Assembly: GCF_016745425.1 (NCBI RefSeq)
Contig: NZ_JAERVK010000005.1
Span: 219,083-283,082 of the forward strand
Length of the DNA stretch: 64,000 nucleotides
Origin: Candidatus Methylomicrobium oryzae
GTDB lineage: Bacteria > Pseudomonadota > Gammaproteobacteria > Methylococcales > Methylomonadaceae
Direction of reading: 5' to 3'
Position numbers and translations under genes: made by a program. Each line of letters begins with the position of its first letter. The first letter of the stretch is position 1. Below are positions 34,683-43,910 of the stretch, piece by piece. The notes below the pieces were generated by a model, which saw only the letters and a list, made by a program, of their open reading frames with translations, made no database searches and was not told where the DNA came from.

Positions 34683-35273
34683 GTGCATATCGTTGTTAAA
34701 AACTTCACCGACCTCAAAACACCCCAACCCTGTGATGGCAAAAAGATGGCGAGATTGGCCCGCGAATGTTTTGCCAACCAGCAGATACTGACGATTGATT
34801 TTGAGGGCGTGCAAGCCGTTACCCACGGTTTTTTTCAGGAATTGGTGCTACCTCTGGTAGCGGAGTTTGGAGCAGGTTTTCTTAAAAACAAATTTCAGCT
34901 CGCGAACATGACGCCTGAGATAGACGAGGTCATGAAGTCAGCGTTTAACAATCTGGATGATTATTTTGAGCGACATGCAGCACTTCATAATAAAGCATGT
35001 GATGCCGAAATTTATGAGCTGAATCTCACCTGGCTGATAAAAGCCCGTGAATTGGCGAGGGAAAATGCAATTCTTGCTGAGTTAATGATGGGCATTGCCG
35101 AAGAGGAGATGCGCTTGGAGATTAGTCAATTGTCCAATGAGGACATTCAGCATATTGCTCAATCGGGCTGGTTATGTTTTTCGCCGCGATTTACACCTCA
35201 CTTCATTCGTAGTATGACCCGCCGTCAGCATGACATCGTTGATGTGTTGCTCGGGTTTAGTGGTTCGCATTAA
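34683..35273 (+). CDS. STAS-like (DUF4325) - FlhD fusion activator
   Basis: 196 aa from GTG 34683, with AGGAGAAAGCGA upstream. Residues 1-100 look like a STAS-like DUF4325 domain (ILTIDFEGVQAVTHGFFQEL). Residues 110-170 match FlhD (YELNLTWLIKARELARENA, AEEEMRLEISQLSNEDIQHI, AQSGWLCFSPRF). This is a second FlhD-type subunit with an added domain that could sense a signal or partner. The fusion is unusual for this family as I know it. Confidence 0.75.
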   Translation: MHIVVKNFTDLKTPQPCDGKKMARLARECFANQQILTIDFEGVQAVTHGFFQELVLPLVAEFGAGFLKNKFQLANMTPEIDEVMKSAFNNLDDYFERHAALHNKACDAEIYELNLTWLIKARELARENAILAELMMGIAEEEMRLEISQLSNEDIQHIAQSGWLCFSPRFTPHFIRSMTRRQHDIVDVLLGFSGSH

Positions 35274-35285
35274 TGGAGGCGGCGG

Positions 35286-35759
35286 ATGCTTAAGACCTTT
35301 CATCAATACTCCCTTGCACTCGAATTGCTGAGACGTCATGCCAGGATTTCAATTATCCATAGGGAAACAGGGTTACCTCGGCCACTGCTCCGGAAAACTT
35401 ATCGGGAATTACATGGGTGTTCTCCGCATCCGGGGGCATTGAAATATTCAACGCAAGGATTGACGCGTAACATTAAGAAGTACAAAGAGGTGACGTTGTT
35501 TGCGGTTTGCTTCCAAGTTGTCGAATCCAACAGTTCGGAGAGCGACATTCGAAAAATCGTCATCGCTTTTGATTCCTATAAAAAATCACTTCCGAGCAGT
35601 GATTTAGATTTTTCCGCCGCATGGGTAATCGCAAAGGACCTAAGGGCGAGGCAGATTAGACTGGCAAGATGTTTGAAGTGCAAAGCCGCTATATTGCTGA
35701 ATGCTCGTGAAAGAGATTCTGAACGGTGCGAGATATGCAAAACAAGTTTGCGAAGTTGA
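35286..35759 (+). CDS. Second FlhC-like activator subunit, divergent
   Basis: 157 aa. The N-terminus (ALELLRRHARISIIHRETGL, LLRKTYRELHG) and the four-cysteine end (ARCLKCKAAILLN, SERCEICKTSL) follow FlhC. It is 40 residues shorter than the first FlhC-like protein and differs widely in sequence. It sits 12 bp after the STAS-FlhD fusion, forming a second D-C pair. Confidence 0.7.
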   Translation: MLKTFHQYSLALELLRRHARISIIHRETGLPRPLLRKTYRELHGCSPHPGALKYSTQGLTRNIKKYKEVTLFAVCFQVVESNSSESDIRKIVIAFDSYKKSLPSSDLDFSAAWVIAKDLRARQIRLARCLKCKAAILLNARERDSERCEICKTSLRS

Positions 35760-35846
35760 GTGCCTTAATTTTGGGGGAGACTGTCCTTAACAGCACAACT
35801 TGCACAATTAGAGTCTATTGCCCGAGAATCGATGGATGGAAAGAAC

Positions 35847-36149
35847 ATGAGCAACAAGAAACGTCAATCGGTATTAAAACCGATCATGATTGATCTTGAG
35901 GCCGTTGCGGAAATTACCGGACTATCGGAATCTACGGTGCAGTCCCTTATTCGTGCGAACGATTTTCCTAAGCCACGCAAAGCCTCTGCAAGGCGGTCAT
36001 GCTGGTTATTGCGCGAAATCGAGGAGTGGGCGGAATCACGTCCCATATCAGATTTTTTACCGCCACCCAACACCGCGGCTGGAGGCCGTAATGGAAAGCC
36101 TAATTCTCAAAACGTTTTGCCAATAATTCAAGATGCTCAGACAGAGTGA
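35847..36149 (+). CDS. AlpA-family excisionase/regulator
   Basis: 100 aa. AVAEITGLSESTVQSLIRAN, FPKPRKASARRSCWLLREIE and EWAESRP are typical of AlpA (MerR-like winged helix). ATG 35847 follows a GGAAAG box; ATG 35832 is possible. AlpA-type proteins act as directionality factors or activate integrase. The 3' end overlaps the convergent integrase by 50 bp. Confidence 0.85.
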   Translation: MSNKKRQSVLKPIMIDLEAVAEITGLSESTVQSLIRANDFPKPRKASARRSCWLLREIEEWAESRPISDFLPPPNTAAGGRNGKPNSQNVLPIIQDAQTE

Positions 36150-37398
36150 GCAGCCATTTAAGCTTTTCTCCGTCATAGTGGTGACGGTTATAAGTGCCGA
36201 CCACCCCTGGAAGCATATGGCCCAAAATCATCTCGCCTACGGTGTCCGGACAGCCCAATTTTGCCAGCAGTGTTCGCGACGTGCGACGTAAATCATGCGG
36301 TGCCCAGTGCGTCACTGTCAAGCGGGAACGGGTCATTTCAGGTCGCGTCGGACAATAGGGCTGGCGATAGTGGACTTGCTGCTGAATCGTTTTTTGATCG
36401 ACATGGCCGGCTTTCTGCCTTGAGGGAAATAAAACGCCTCCGCCGTAAAGCCGCTTGCGCCGCAACACGACAGCCAGGCCGCGACCATATAAGGGTACCC
36501 GTTGATCGGCCGCCCCTTCATGCCTGGCGTTTTTGGTACGAGATTTTGGGATTGTCCACCATACTTGGCCATTCTCTTCGGTAATTTCTGCACCCGTCAT
36601 GCCGACAATTTCGGCTCCGCGTGCCGCTGTCCATAAATACAGGGTCAGTACATCGGCAATCAGTAGGGGAAAATTAGGCAGCCAGGCAATCAGTTCGCCT
36701 ACTTCATCCTCACAAAGCACGCGCTTAACAGTACCGATCTTCTCGCCCGCAATAGCCTTGCCTTTTGATCGAATCTTGCCCCTGAGAATTAACCGCCACC
36801 AATTCACCGCCGTTTCCGGTAACCGGCCAGCATCCATTGCATAATCCCATGCCGCCCCCAGTTCGCAGCGGAGCTTCCCAGCCTGTACCGGGGATTTTGC
36901 TGCATGACTCTGAATTAAATCAAACGCCATTGCCCGAGTTATCGCCGTGGCCGGCAATTTCTCCAGGCTGCCCAGCATCGTGTCAAACATTCGGGTGATT
37001 TCGGTGGCGCCTTTTTTTGCCCGGTGCCGGTAAATATGCCCAGCCAGATACTCGTCGCACAACACCCGCACCGTATACGCGCTTTCGGCCTTTTCGGTTC
37101 GTTCTTTCTCAATTAATGCTTTGGCCTCGAGCTTCTCCTGTTTGGCGGACAACACCGGATCACTTCCTGAATCGCGCTGGTTTTTCAAGGCTTCCCAAGC
37201 GACAATAGCGGCTGGAAAGGACATGGCCGGCCAATGACCTATAGCGACTTGCCGAATGCGTCCATCAACAGAGCTTCTATATCGATAAATCCAGGTTCGC
37301 AACTTAGCTGAAGCCCAGAGGCGAAGACCGGGATAATCGGTAAAGGTGATATGCTGTCCAGGTTGCAAAGCTTTGGCTGTGCGGGAGTCGAAGTGCAT
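36100..37398 (-). CDS. int: Tyrosine integrase of the element (P4/DUF4102 type)
   Basis: 432 aa. N-terminal arm-binding DUF4102-like region, then the catalytic domain with R260 (TAARGAEI), H368-x-x-R371 (HDLRRTSR), H394 (ILGHM) and nucleophile Y403 (GTYNRHHY). It catalyses integration and excision. Its start lies 160 bp from mutS, so the attachment site is probably the mutS 5' end. Repeats at 37402-37469 overlap its promoter. Confidence 0.93.
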   Translation of the reverse strand: MHFDSRTAKALQPGQHITFTDYPGLRLWASAKLRTWIYRYRSSVDGRIRQVAIGHWPAMSFPAAIVAWEALKNQRDSGSDPVLSAKQEKLEAKALIEKERTEKAESAYTVRVLCDEYLAGHIYRHRAKKGATEITRMFDTMLGSLEKLPATAITRAMAFDLIQSHAAKSPVQAGKLRCELGAAWDYAMDAGRLPETAVNWWRLILRGKIRSKGKAIAGEKIGTVKRVLCEDEVGELIAWLPNFPLLIADVLTLYLWTAARGAEIVGMTGAEITEENGQVWWTIPKSRTKNARHEGAADQRVPLYGRGLAVVLRRKRLYGGGVLFPSRQKAGHVDQKTIQQQVHYRQPYCPTRPEMTRSRLTVTHWAPHDLRRTSRTLLAKLGCPDTVGEMILGHMLPGVVGTYNRHHYDGEKLKWLLTLSEHLELLAKRFEN

Positions 37399-37401
37399 AT
37401 T

Positions 37402-37469
37402 AGTATAGCTTTTTTAGTTGCCCTGAAATTTCAGTATAGCTTTTTTGAAATGATATAAAAAGCTACACT
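37402..37469. promoter_or_regulatory. Repeats between int and mutS: arm or operator sites
   Basis: AGTATAGCTTTTTT occurs twice as a direct repeat (37402-37415, 37433-37446, 31 bp apart, three helix turns) and once inverted with one change (AAAAAGCTACACT, 37457-37469). Suitable as integrase/AlpA binding sites. A GATGTT/AACATC stem lies further on near 37532-37546. Confidence 0.55.
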
Positions 37470-37558
37470 AAAAAGTAAAGTGTAGGTAAGTTTTGATAAG
37501 TGCAGATGATGTTAAGCGAGACGAATAAAGATGTTAAAAAACATCTACTATCAATAAG

Positions 37559-40150
37559 ATGAGAATGAAAAACGAGTTAAATCAGGGTAATAGAGAAGCC
37601 CAGCAAAAAGAACCTACTCCGATGATGCAGCAGTATCTGCGCATCAAGTCCGACTATTCCGAAACCCTGCTGTTCTACCGGATGGGGGATTTCTACGAGC
37701 TTTTCTACGACGATGCGAAAAAGGCCGCGCGCCTGCTCGATATTACGCTGACCGCCCGCGGCCAGTCGCAGGGACAGCCGATTCCGATGGCGGGCATTCC
37801 GTATCATGCGGCGGAAGGCTATATTGCGAAGCTGATCCGGATCGGCGAATCGGTCGCGATTTGCGAGCAGATCGGCGATCCTGCCGCGTCGAAAGGTCCG
37901 GTCGAACGCAAAGTCATGCGAATTATCACGCCCGGTACGGTCACCGACGAGGCGCTGCTCGAAGACCGGAAAGACAATCTGCTGGTCGCAGTTTGCCCGC
38001 TGCAATCGCGTTACGGGATCGCGAGCCTCGATCTGACCAGCGGCCGTTTTGTCTTGCAGGAGGTCGAATCGGAGGACCATCTGCTCAGCGAGGTCGGCCG
38101 CCTGAATCCTGCCGAGCTGCTGTACAGCGAAAGCTGGCCGCTGCCGGACGCCTTGAAGCAGCGCAGCGGCCTGTGCCGGCGCCCGCCCTGGCATTTCGAA
38201 GTAGAAAGCGCGCGGCTCTTGGTGTTGAAGCAGTTCAAGGCGCACGATCTGAAAGGCTTCGGCTGCGAAGAGCTGACTGCGGCGGTCGCGGCGGCCGGCG
38301 GGCTCCTGCAGTACGTCCGCGATACGCAGCAGAATGTGCTGCCGCATATCCAGGGCATCCGCACCGAAACCAGCGACGACTGCATCCAGTTCGATGCGTC
38401 GAGCCGACGCAATCTCGAAATCGACACGCATCCGACCGGACAGCTGCAATACACGCTGCTCGGCGTGCTGGACAAGACCGCCACCGCGATGGGCAGCCGC
38501 TGCCTCCGGCGCTGGCTGAACCGGCCGCTCAGGGACCACTTCGTCCTGAACCGGCGCTACGCCTGCATCGAGGCCCTGCTTCAGGGCGACTTGTACCGGT
38601 CGGTGCAGGACACGCTGCGGCAGGTCGGCGACATCGAGCGGATCAGCACCCGGATCGCGCTGAAATCGGCCCGGCCCCGCGATTTGCTGGTGTTGCGTTC
38701 GACGCTGGCGGCTTTGCCGGACCTGCACAAACAGCTGGACGGGCTCGACGATCCGCATCTGGCCGGGCTGCGCGTGGACATCGGCGAACATCCGGCCATG
38801 CTGGAACTGCTCGGCAAGGCGATCGTCGACAATCCGCCGATGCTGATCCGCGACGGCGGCGTGATTGCGGCCGGCTACGACGAAGAGCTCGACGAGTTGC
38901 GAAACCTGAGCCAGAACGCGGACCAATTCCTGATCGACATGGAGCAGCGCGAGCGGCAGGCGACCGGAATCAGTAATCTGAAAGTCAACTACAACCGGGT
39001 GCACGGCTTTTACATCGAGATTTCGAACGCGAACGCGGACAAGGTGCCGGTCCATTACACCCGCAAGCAGACCCTGAAAGGCGCCGAGCGTTACATCACC
39101 GAGGAACTGAAGGCGTTCGAAGACAAGGTGCTCAGCGCCCGCGAGAAATCGCTGGCCTTCGAGAAGGCCCTGTACGACGAACTCTTGGACGTGATCGCCA
39201 GTTCTTTAGGCGAACTGCAATTGTGCGCGGCGGCGCTGGCCGAACTCGACGTGCTGGCCAATTTTGCCGAGCGCGCCGAGGCGCTGAATCTGTCGCGGCC
39301 GGTGCTGCAGGCGGAACCGGGCATCCGGATCGAAGCCGGCCGGCACCCGGTGGTCGAACAGGTTTCCGATGTGCCTTTCGTGCCGAACGATCTGGATCTG
39401 GCCGGCGAACGGCGAATGCTGGTGATCACCGGTCCGAACATGGGCGGCAAATCGACCTATATGCGCCAGGCCGCGCTGATCGTGCTGATCGCGCATGTCG
39501 GCTGTTTCGTGCCGGCAAAGTCGGCGGTGCTGGGGCCGGTCGACAAGATCTTCACCCGGATCGGCGCCTCGGACGACCTTGCTTCGGGTCGGTCGACGTT
39601 CATGGTCGAAATGTCCGAAACCGCGAATATCCTGCACAACGCGACTTCGCAAAGCCTGATCCTGATGGATGAAATCGGCCGCGGCACCAGCACCTTCGAC
39701 GGCCTGTCGCTGGCCTGGGCCTGCGCGGACCATCTGGCGAAAGTGACGCAGGCGTTCACGCTGTTCGCCACCCATTATTTCGAACTGACCACGCTGGCCG
39801 AGGAACGTCCGTCGATCCGTAACGTGCATTTGGAAGCGATGGAGCACGGCGACCGGATCGTGTTCTTGCATGCGGTGAAGGACGGGCCGGCCAACCAGAG
39901 CTACGGGTTGCAGGTGGCGGCGCTGGCCGGCGTGCCGCGCGCGGTGATCGAGAAGGCCAAAAGCAAACTGGCGCATCTCGAAAACAACGCCTATATCGAG
40001 CAGCGGGCCGAATCGGGCATCGATCAGCTTGACCTGTTTTCCGCGCCGGAATGCCACCCGGCGGTCGGTTTGCTCGGGGACATCGATCCCGACGCACTGA
40101 GCCCGAAACAGGCGTTGGACGCGTTGTACCGGCTCAAGGCGCTGTTATAG
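37559..40150 (+). CDS. mutS: DNA mismatch repair protein MutS
   Basis: 863 aa, normal length. Mismatch-binding GDFYELF in domain I, Walker A GPNMGGKS near 625-632, signature [18 protein letters not shown], Walker [11 protein letters not shown] near 700 and the C-terminal dimer/clamp region. It recognises mismatches and recruits MutL. The first 20 residues ([20 protein letters not shown]) are Lys/Asn/Gln-rich and A/T-rich at DNA level, unlike the rest; from [10 protein letters not shown] onward it is typical. No good ribosome site precedes the ATG; ATG 37565 is also possible. Confidence 0.96.
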   Translation: MRMKNELNQGNREAQQKEPTPMMQQYLRIKSDYSETLLFYRMGDFYELFYDDAKKAARLLDITLTARGQSQGQPIPMAGIPYHAAEGYIAKLIRIGESVAICEQIGDPAASKGPVERKVMRIITPGTVTDEALLEDRKDNLLVAVCPLQSRYGIASLDLTSGRFVLQEVESEDHLLSEVGRLNPAELLYSESWPLPDALKQRSGLCRRPPWHFEVESARLLVLKQFKAHDLKGFGCEELTAAVAAAGGLLQYVRDTQQNVLPHIQGIRTETSDDCIQFDASSRRNLEIDTHPTGQLQYTLLGVLDKTATAMGSRCLRRWLNRPLRDHFVLNRRYACIEALLQGDLYRSVQDTLRQVGDIERISTRIALKSARPRDLLVLRSTLAALPDLHKQLDGLDDPHLAGLRVDIGEHPAMLELLGKAIVDNPPMLIRDGGVIAAGYDEELDELRNLSQNADQFLIDMEQRERQATGISNLKVNYNRVHGFYIEISNANADKVPVHYTRKQTLKGAERYITEELKAFEDKVLSAREKSLAFEKALYDELLDVIASSLGELQLCAAALAELDVLANFAERAEALNLSRPVLQAEPGIRIEAGRHPVVEQVSDVPFVPNDLDLAGERRMLVITGPNMGGKSTYMRQAALIVLIAHVGCFVPAKSAVLGPVDKIFTRIGASDDLASGRSTFMVEMSETANILHNATSQSLILMDEIGRGTSTFDGLSLAWACADHLAKVTQAFTLFATHYFELTTLAEERPSIRNVHLEAMEHGDRIVFLHAVKDGPANQSYGLQVAALAGVPRAVIEKAKSKLAHLENNAYIEQRAESGIDQLDLFSAPECHPAVGLLGDIDPDALSPKQALDALYRLKALL

Positions 40151-40160
40151 AGCCTGCCGC

Positions 40161-40178
40161 TTCGCGGGATACCGCGAA
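40161..40178 (+). other. Hairpin just after mutS
   Basis: TTCGCGG-GATA-CCGCGAA, 11 bp after the mutS stop. No T-run, so it may protect the 3' end rather than terminate. Confidence 0.4.
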
Positions 40179-40219
40179 ACATTCCGGGCTTTCGCGTCCG
40201 TAGGCCGCAAGCCCGCAGT

Positions 40220-40253
40220 CCGCTTCGCCGGTTCTCGGAGATTGGCGAAGCGG
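40220..40253 (+). terminator. Possible mutS terminator
   Basis: 10-bp stem CCGCTTCGCC / GGCGAAGCGG (40220-40229, 40244-40253) with a 14-base loop, followed by a mixed C/T stretch rather than a pure T-run. Confidence 0.4.
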
Positions 40254-40532
40254 CGCCTTCTTCATTCGCTCTACTTCATTGTTTGGCTCTCGGCTCCTCC
40301 GTATCCGGGCGGCTGCGAATAATGCGAATAAAAAGTCGCACTTGCAAATCTTCTTTGACTCTAATAAGCAATTTGAATCGGTTGCGCCAATAATGATGCG
40401 TCGTAAGATTGAGTTTTATCCTCAGTCTGACTCATGAATAAGGGCGATGTCCGTTAAGGAAACTCTGATTAAATCCCGGAAACTCCCCCTCTCTAGGAAG
40501 GAGAAGTGGACTTAATCAGCAATGTCGATCTC

Positions 40533-40596
40533 GTAGGCCGGATAAGCGTAGTGCATCCGGCGACTGCGGTGGATGCGCTACGCTTATCCCTCCTAC
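40533..40596. repeat. REP-like palindrome
   Basis: GTAGGCCGGATAAGCGTAG and CTACGCTTATCCCTCCTAC form a long imperfect hairpin with GTGCATCCGGCG/CGGTGGATGCG near the loop. It is the type of extragenic palindrome scattered in many gammaproteobacteria. The rest of 40151-40727 holds two hairpins and no gene. Confidence 0.6.
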
Positions 40597-40727
40597 AGCC
40601 CATTAATTTAACGGCATCGGGGAAGAGAGGTAGCGTTGGACCTGTTCATTTAAGGATTTATCCCATGTTCGCGAGGTCACCGGGCAAAATATCGGGATAG
40701 AGGCGAGGAAAGAGTTAAGGACCGACG

Positions 40728-41225
40728 ATGAATGAAGTTTATGGGATCGATTGGAAATCGATTTTTGTCCCGTCCTTTCTGCAAATCGGAGAAATATTCC
40801 TGCGCGGGACGATTGTGTATCTGTTTATCTTTTTTGTATTCCGTGTGCTGCGGCGAGAGTCGGGGGAATTGGGGGTTTCCGATCTGCTCGTCGTTGTGCT
40901 GATCGCCGATGCGGCACAGAATGCGATGGCCAATGAATATAAAACTGTCACCGAAGGGCTGGTTCTTGTGGTTACCCTGGCTTTTTGGGACTATTTTCTC
41001 GATTGGCTCAGCTATCGATTCCCGCCTTTTCGGCGCCTGCTTCGTCCTGCTCCGATAATCTTGATTAAGGATGGGCGTCTCCAACGGCGGAACCTGAGAA
41101 AGCAAATGATCTCCGAAGACGAATTAATGGGAGTATTGCGGGAACAAGGGGTGGAGCGTGTGGAGGAGGTCAAGCGGAGTTACATGGAAGACGATGGAAC
41201 CATCAGCATCATCAAAAAGGTGTGA
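40728..41225 (+). CDS. DUF421 membrane protein (YetF-like)
   Basis: 165 aa. Two or three membrane helices (GTIVYLFIFFVFRVLRR, VSDLLVVVLIADAAQNAM, LVLVVTLAFWDYFLDWL) and a cytosolic end with IILIKDGRLQRRNLRKQMIS, characteristic of DUF421/YetF. Role unknown; often linked to stress or spores. First gene of the stress cluster. Confidence 0.85.
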   Translation: MNEVYGIDWKSIFVPSFLQIGEIFLRGTIVYLFIFFVFRVLRRESGELGVSDLLVVVLIADAAQNAMANEYKTVTEGLVLVVTLAFWDYFLDWLSYRFPPFRRLLRPAPIILIKDGRLQRRNLRKQMISEDELMGVLREQGVERVEEVKRSYMEDDGTISIIKKV

Positions 41226-41511
41226 AACGGCGCAAAGCCGGATTGCTGTCCCGATGTGGGGGAACCGTTCCGTATGTGGCTTAAGGTACAGACAGCGCCC
41301 TAACCTAATCGTAGATTAAATATATATCGGGCCTATTTTCGGGCATCGATCCGGGTAGCCGGATTGAGCCGGCGATTAGGTTTTGAATCATTTGCGGCGC
41401 AGATTCAATACCGCTGCATTCGCGAGACGGGGATGCCGGTACCGAAGTCGAGGTTCCAAGCTGAAGCCCGGCTTCAGGATTAGCGTTTATGTTTTATCAA
41501 GGAGAATCGTT

Positions 41512-41670
41512 ATGTCGACAAGTACTATATTGCTGGTCATTTTAATCTTGATCATTTTGGGTGCGGTTCCCGTTTGGCCTTATAGCCGGAGTTGGGGATA
41601 TGGGCCCAGCGGTATACTCGGCCTGATACTGGTGATTTTTCTCGTAATGCTGCTTTTAGGCGCGGTATAG
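41512..41670 (+). CDS. DUF3309 small membrane protein
   Basis: 52 aa with two hydrophobic helices around WPYSRSWGYGPSG, the DUF3309 signature. ATG 41512 has AAGGAG 7 bases upstream. Unknown role; common in stress-related clusters. Confidence 0.8.
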   Translation: MSTSTILLVILILIILGAVPVWPYSRSWGYGPSGILGLILVIFLVMLLLGAV

Positions 41671-41677
41671 GTATGAA

Positions 41678-41700
41678 GGGAACCGTGATTTCTGGTTCCC
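41678..41700 (+). terminator. Hairpin after the DUF3309 gene
   Basis: GGGAACC-gtgatttct-GGTTCCC, 8 bp after the stop; weak T content follows. Confidence 0.5.
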
Positions 41701-41922
41701 CGAATAACCACGATCAAAAACACATGGATAAACGGCCTCTAAGCTTTCTGCTTATCCGATAAATCCGATGAAACAGAGTCTTCCGTCAGACTGCTTCCCG
41801 TTCCGGTAAACGGCGGTATGGATGCACTCAGGGGATCCGGAATTGGGGGGAGAAGGCGGCGAGGCTGTGTTTATCCAAGAGAGCCTGATAACTTTAGCGA
41901 TTTACCGATCGAAGAAAAGCTT

Positions 41923-41966
41923 AAAAAACGACCCTCTAACAGATCCGTTATTAGAGAGCCGTTTTT
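41923..41966. terminator. Bidirectional terminator after the KGG gene
   Basis: Inverted arms AAAAAACGACCCTCTAAC and TTAGAGAGCCGTTTTT give A-run, stem and T-run on both strands, 20 bp beyond the end of the minus-strand gene. Confidence 0.75.
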
Positions 41967-41985
41967 ATTACGGAAACGAATGAAT

Positions 41986-42447
41986 TTAATGCGCTCTTCC
42001 TTTGCCTTCTCCTCCCTCTTCTTCTCTGCCGCCACCATGCGAAGCTTTACCGCCTTTGCGTCCGGCTTCCCGGGCTTCTTCCGAAGTGAACTCGTGGGCA
42101 GTGCCTTTCTCGTGGGCGGCTTTACCGCCTTTGCGTCCGGCTTCCCGGGCTTCTTCTGAAGTGAACTCGTGGGCAGTGCCTCTCTGATGAGCGACCTGAC
42201 CGCCTTTGCGTCCGGCTTCCCGGGCTTCTTCCGGCGTGAACTCGTGGGCGGTGCCTCTCTCATGAGCGACCTGGCCGCCTTTGCGTCCGGCTTCCCGAGC
42301 TTCTTCCGGCGTGAACTCGTGGGCGGTGCCTTTCTCATGGCTGGCGTGGCCGCCTTTACTGGCAATTGCGCGTTGTTTTTCTTCATCCATTGAAGCAAAG
42401 CCGCGGGCTGACTTGCCTTGGCCGGTGTCTTCTCTTTGTCTAGGCAT
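41986..42447 (-). CDS. KGG-repeat stress protein
   Basis: 153 aa. After a short start, four near-perfect 25-residue units (each with GTAHEFTPEEAREAGRKGG or the Ser variant) repeat as 75-bp DNA repeats, ending in a Gly/Glu tail. The KGG motif family (GsiB/con-10-like) is hydrophilic and desiccation or starvation induced. ATG 42447 with GAGG 9 bases upstream is preferred to 42456. Other frames also stay open through the repeats but are not real genes. Confidence 0.85.
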   Translation of the reverse strand: MPRQREDTGQGKSARGFASMDEEKQRAIASKGGHASHEKGTAHEFTPEEAREAGRKGGQVAHERGTAHEFTPEEAREAGRKGGQVAHQRGTAHEFTSEEAREAGRKGGKAAHEKGTAHEFTSEEAREAGRKGGKASHGGGREEEGGEGKGRAH

Positions 42448-42811
42448 GATATACATCCTCGAAAATATTAATGAATCATTGGTTGATTTATGTTGAAAAC
42501 CTAACCAATTACCCCATTCTTTTTATATAAAAAGAATAATAAAAATATACGGGGCTGATACAAAAGTTCTGTACGGTATCGCACATTTCTTGCGGCTGAA
42601 ATCAAACAAAAATAAAGCGTTATGTATAAAGCTGCTTAGTATGAGTAATAGTTTATATTAATCATTTATATAAATAATTTGAGAAATTTAAGGAAATTTT
42701 TTTGAAAAATGAATCAATGAGGTTGTTTTTTAATCTAAGTATATAAGGACTTTGTTTTTGGAATTATTTAATAATCATGCTTCTTAAATACTCGATTTAA
42801 TAGTTTTCGCG
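42448..42811. other. A/T-rich gap
   Basis: 364 bp, mostly A/T, between the divergent KGG and rlpA genes. Likely promoter region for both; no gene or repeat seen. Confidence 0.5.
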
Positions 42812-43348
42812 ATGAAAATGTTTAATATCAAAAAAGTCCTCCTTCAAGGCACCTTATGCGCTCTGTTGATTGCGAGTCTGGGATTGCTGGGGTGTTCCGG
42901 AAAAGAAGAAGGGGACGAGGCCGTTGGGGCGGAGATAAAAACTCAGGATGCAGCGCCCCAGAAGACTCATGAAGAAGTAGGGGAGGCCTCTTGGTACGGC
43001 CCCGGTTTTCATGGCCGCAAGACGGCCAGCGGCGAGACTTTCGATCAGCGGGAAATGACGGCTGCCCATCCTGAGTTGCCTTTGGGGACCGAAGTGGAAG
43101 TGACCAATCTCGAAAACAAGAAAAAGGTCGAAGTCGAGATCACCGACAGAGGGCCCTATGTGAAGGATCGCGTAATCGACCTCTCGAAGGCCGCGGCGAA
43201 AAAGCTTGGAATGAAGGAACAGGGCGTCAGTACGGTCAAAATCGAAACCGCCGAACCCGTCAAGAAAAAAAATCCGCCGCGCAAGGCTTCGAGTAAAACC
43301 AAGAAAAAGCGGGCTGGCAAGTCCCAGTCAAAATCCGCGGTGAAGTAG
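42812..43348 (+). CDS. rlpA: RlpA-like septal lipoprotein
   Basis: 178 aa. Lipobox LGLLGC (Cys near 28), then the double-psi beta barrel: GEASWYGPGFHGRKTASGE, AAHPELPLGTEVEV and ITDRGPYVKDRVIDLS with the acidic site. The C-terminus is Lys/Pro-rich and lacks the SPOR domain of classic RlpA. It should be an envelope lytic transglycosylase-type protein. Confidence 0.87.
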   Translation: MKMFNIKKVLLQGTLCALLIASLGLLGCSGKEEGDEAVGAEIKTQDAAPQKTHEEVGEASWYGPGFHGRKTASGETFDQREMTAAHPELPLGTEVEVTNLENKKKVEVEITDRGPYVKDRVIDLSKAAAKKLGMKEQGVSTVKIETAEPVKKKNPPRKASSKTKKKRAGKSQSKSAVK

Positions 43349-43400
43349 ACGCCGTCCGGCCAGCGGAAAATTGCGGAAAGTCGGGCATACATCGGGAGAG

Positions 43401-43611
43401 GCTAGAGCATTTTCGTTTTGGGTGTACGGTCATAAGCAATGCCGCAAAGTTAGGGCAAACTCGTCATTCCGGCAGGGATTGCCGGAATCCAGAAGCCAGG
43501 GACGGCAAGCTTTAATGCATCCCTGCAGTCTGGATCTCGGCAATCCTTGCCGAGATGACGGTTTGACTTAACGGCATTATCTTCCTATAGGCGATATGAA
43601 AATGCTCTAGC
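43401..43611. mobile_element. MITE-like inverted-repeat element
   Basis: 211 bp with perfect 14-bp ends GCTAGAGCATTTTC (43401-43414) and GAAAATGCTCTAGC (43598-43611), flanked by AGAG on both sides (43397-43400, 43612-43615), a possible 4-bp target duplication. Inside, a 32-bp arm starting CGTCATTCCGGCAGGGATTG (43462) pairs with its near complement ending at 43560. No coding capacity. It fills most of the 43349-43910 gap. Confidence 0.7.
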
Positions 43612-43910
43612 AGAGAAGCTAAACAACTCCCTTATGTTGTAAGTTCCGTAACTGTTTCCAGTTGTAGGGTACGCTCGACTGCAGGAGCAATTGCCGAATA
43701 CGTACCATGGGGATTGAAAAGGTTACGCACAGCCTATCCTACCGCTTTTGGGCTGTAACCCAGCGTACCGATACTTTCATAACGACGAGCGCTCGGCGGG
43801 GGAATCGGAAAGTGACGATCGACCAAATCTTGAGTTCGGCATCGCACCGACAGCGGACGCCAAATACTTTAGAGTCGAGTCAAATGGGTTCTTCATAAGG
43901 AGAGTGTGTT

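Noticed and set aside
37577..39055. A 492-codon open frame antisense to mutS
   Set aside because: It arises from high GC and codon bias of mutS; no family features and no ribosome site.
42050..42360. Regular repeats as a CRISPR array
   Set aside because: The units are contiguous coding repeats with no variable spacers.
41871..42398. Long alternative reading frames through the KGG repeats on both strands
   Set aside because: They are frame shadows of the 75-bp repeats; only the KGG frame has a ribosome site and a known family.
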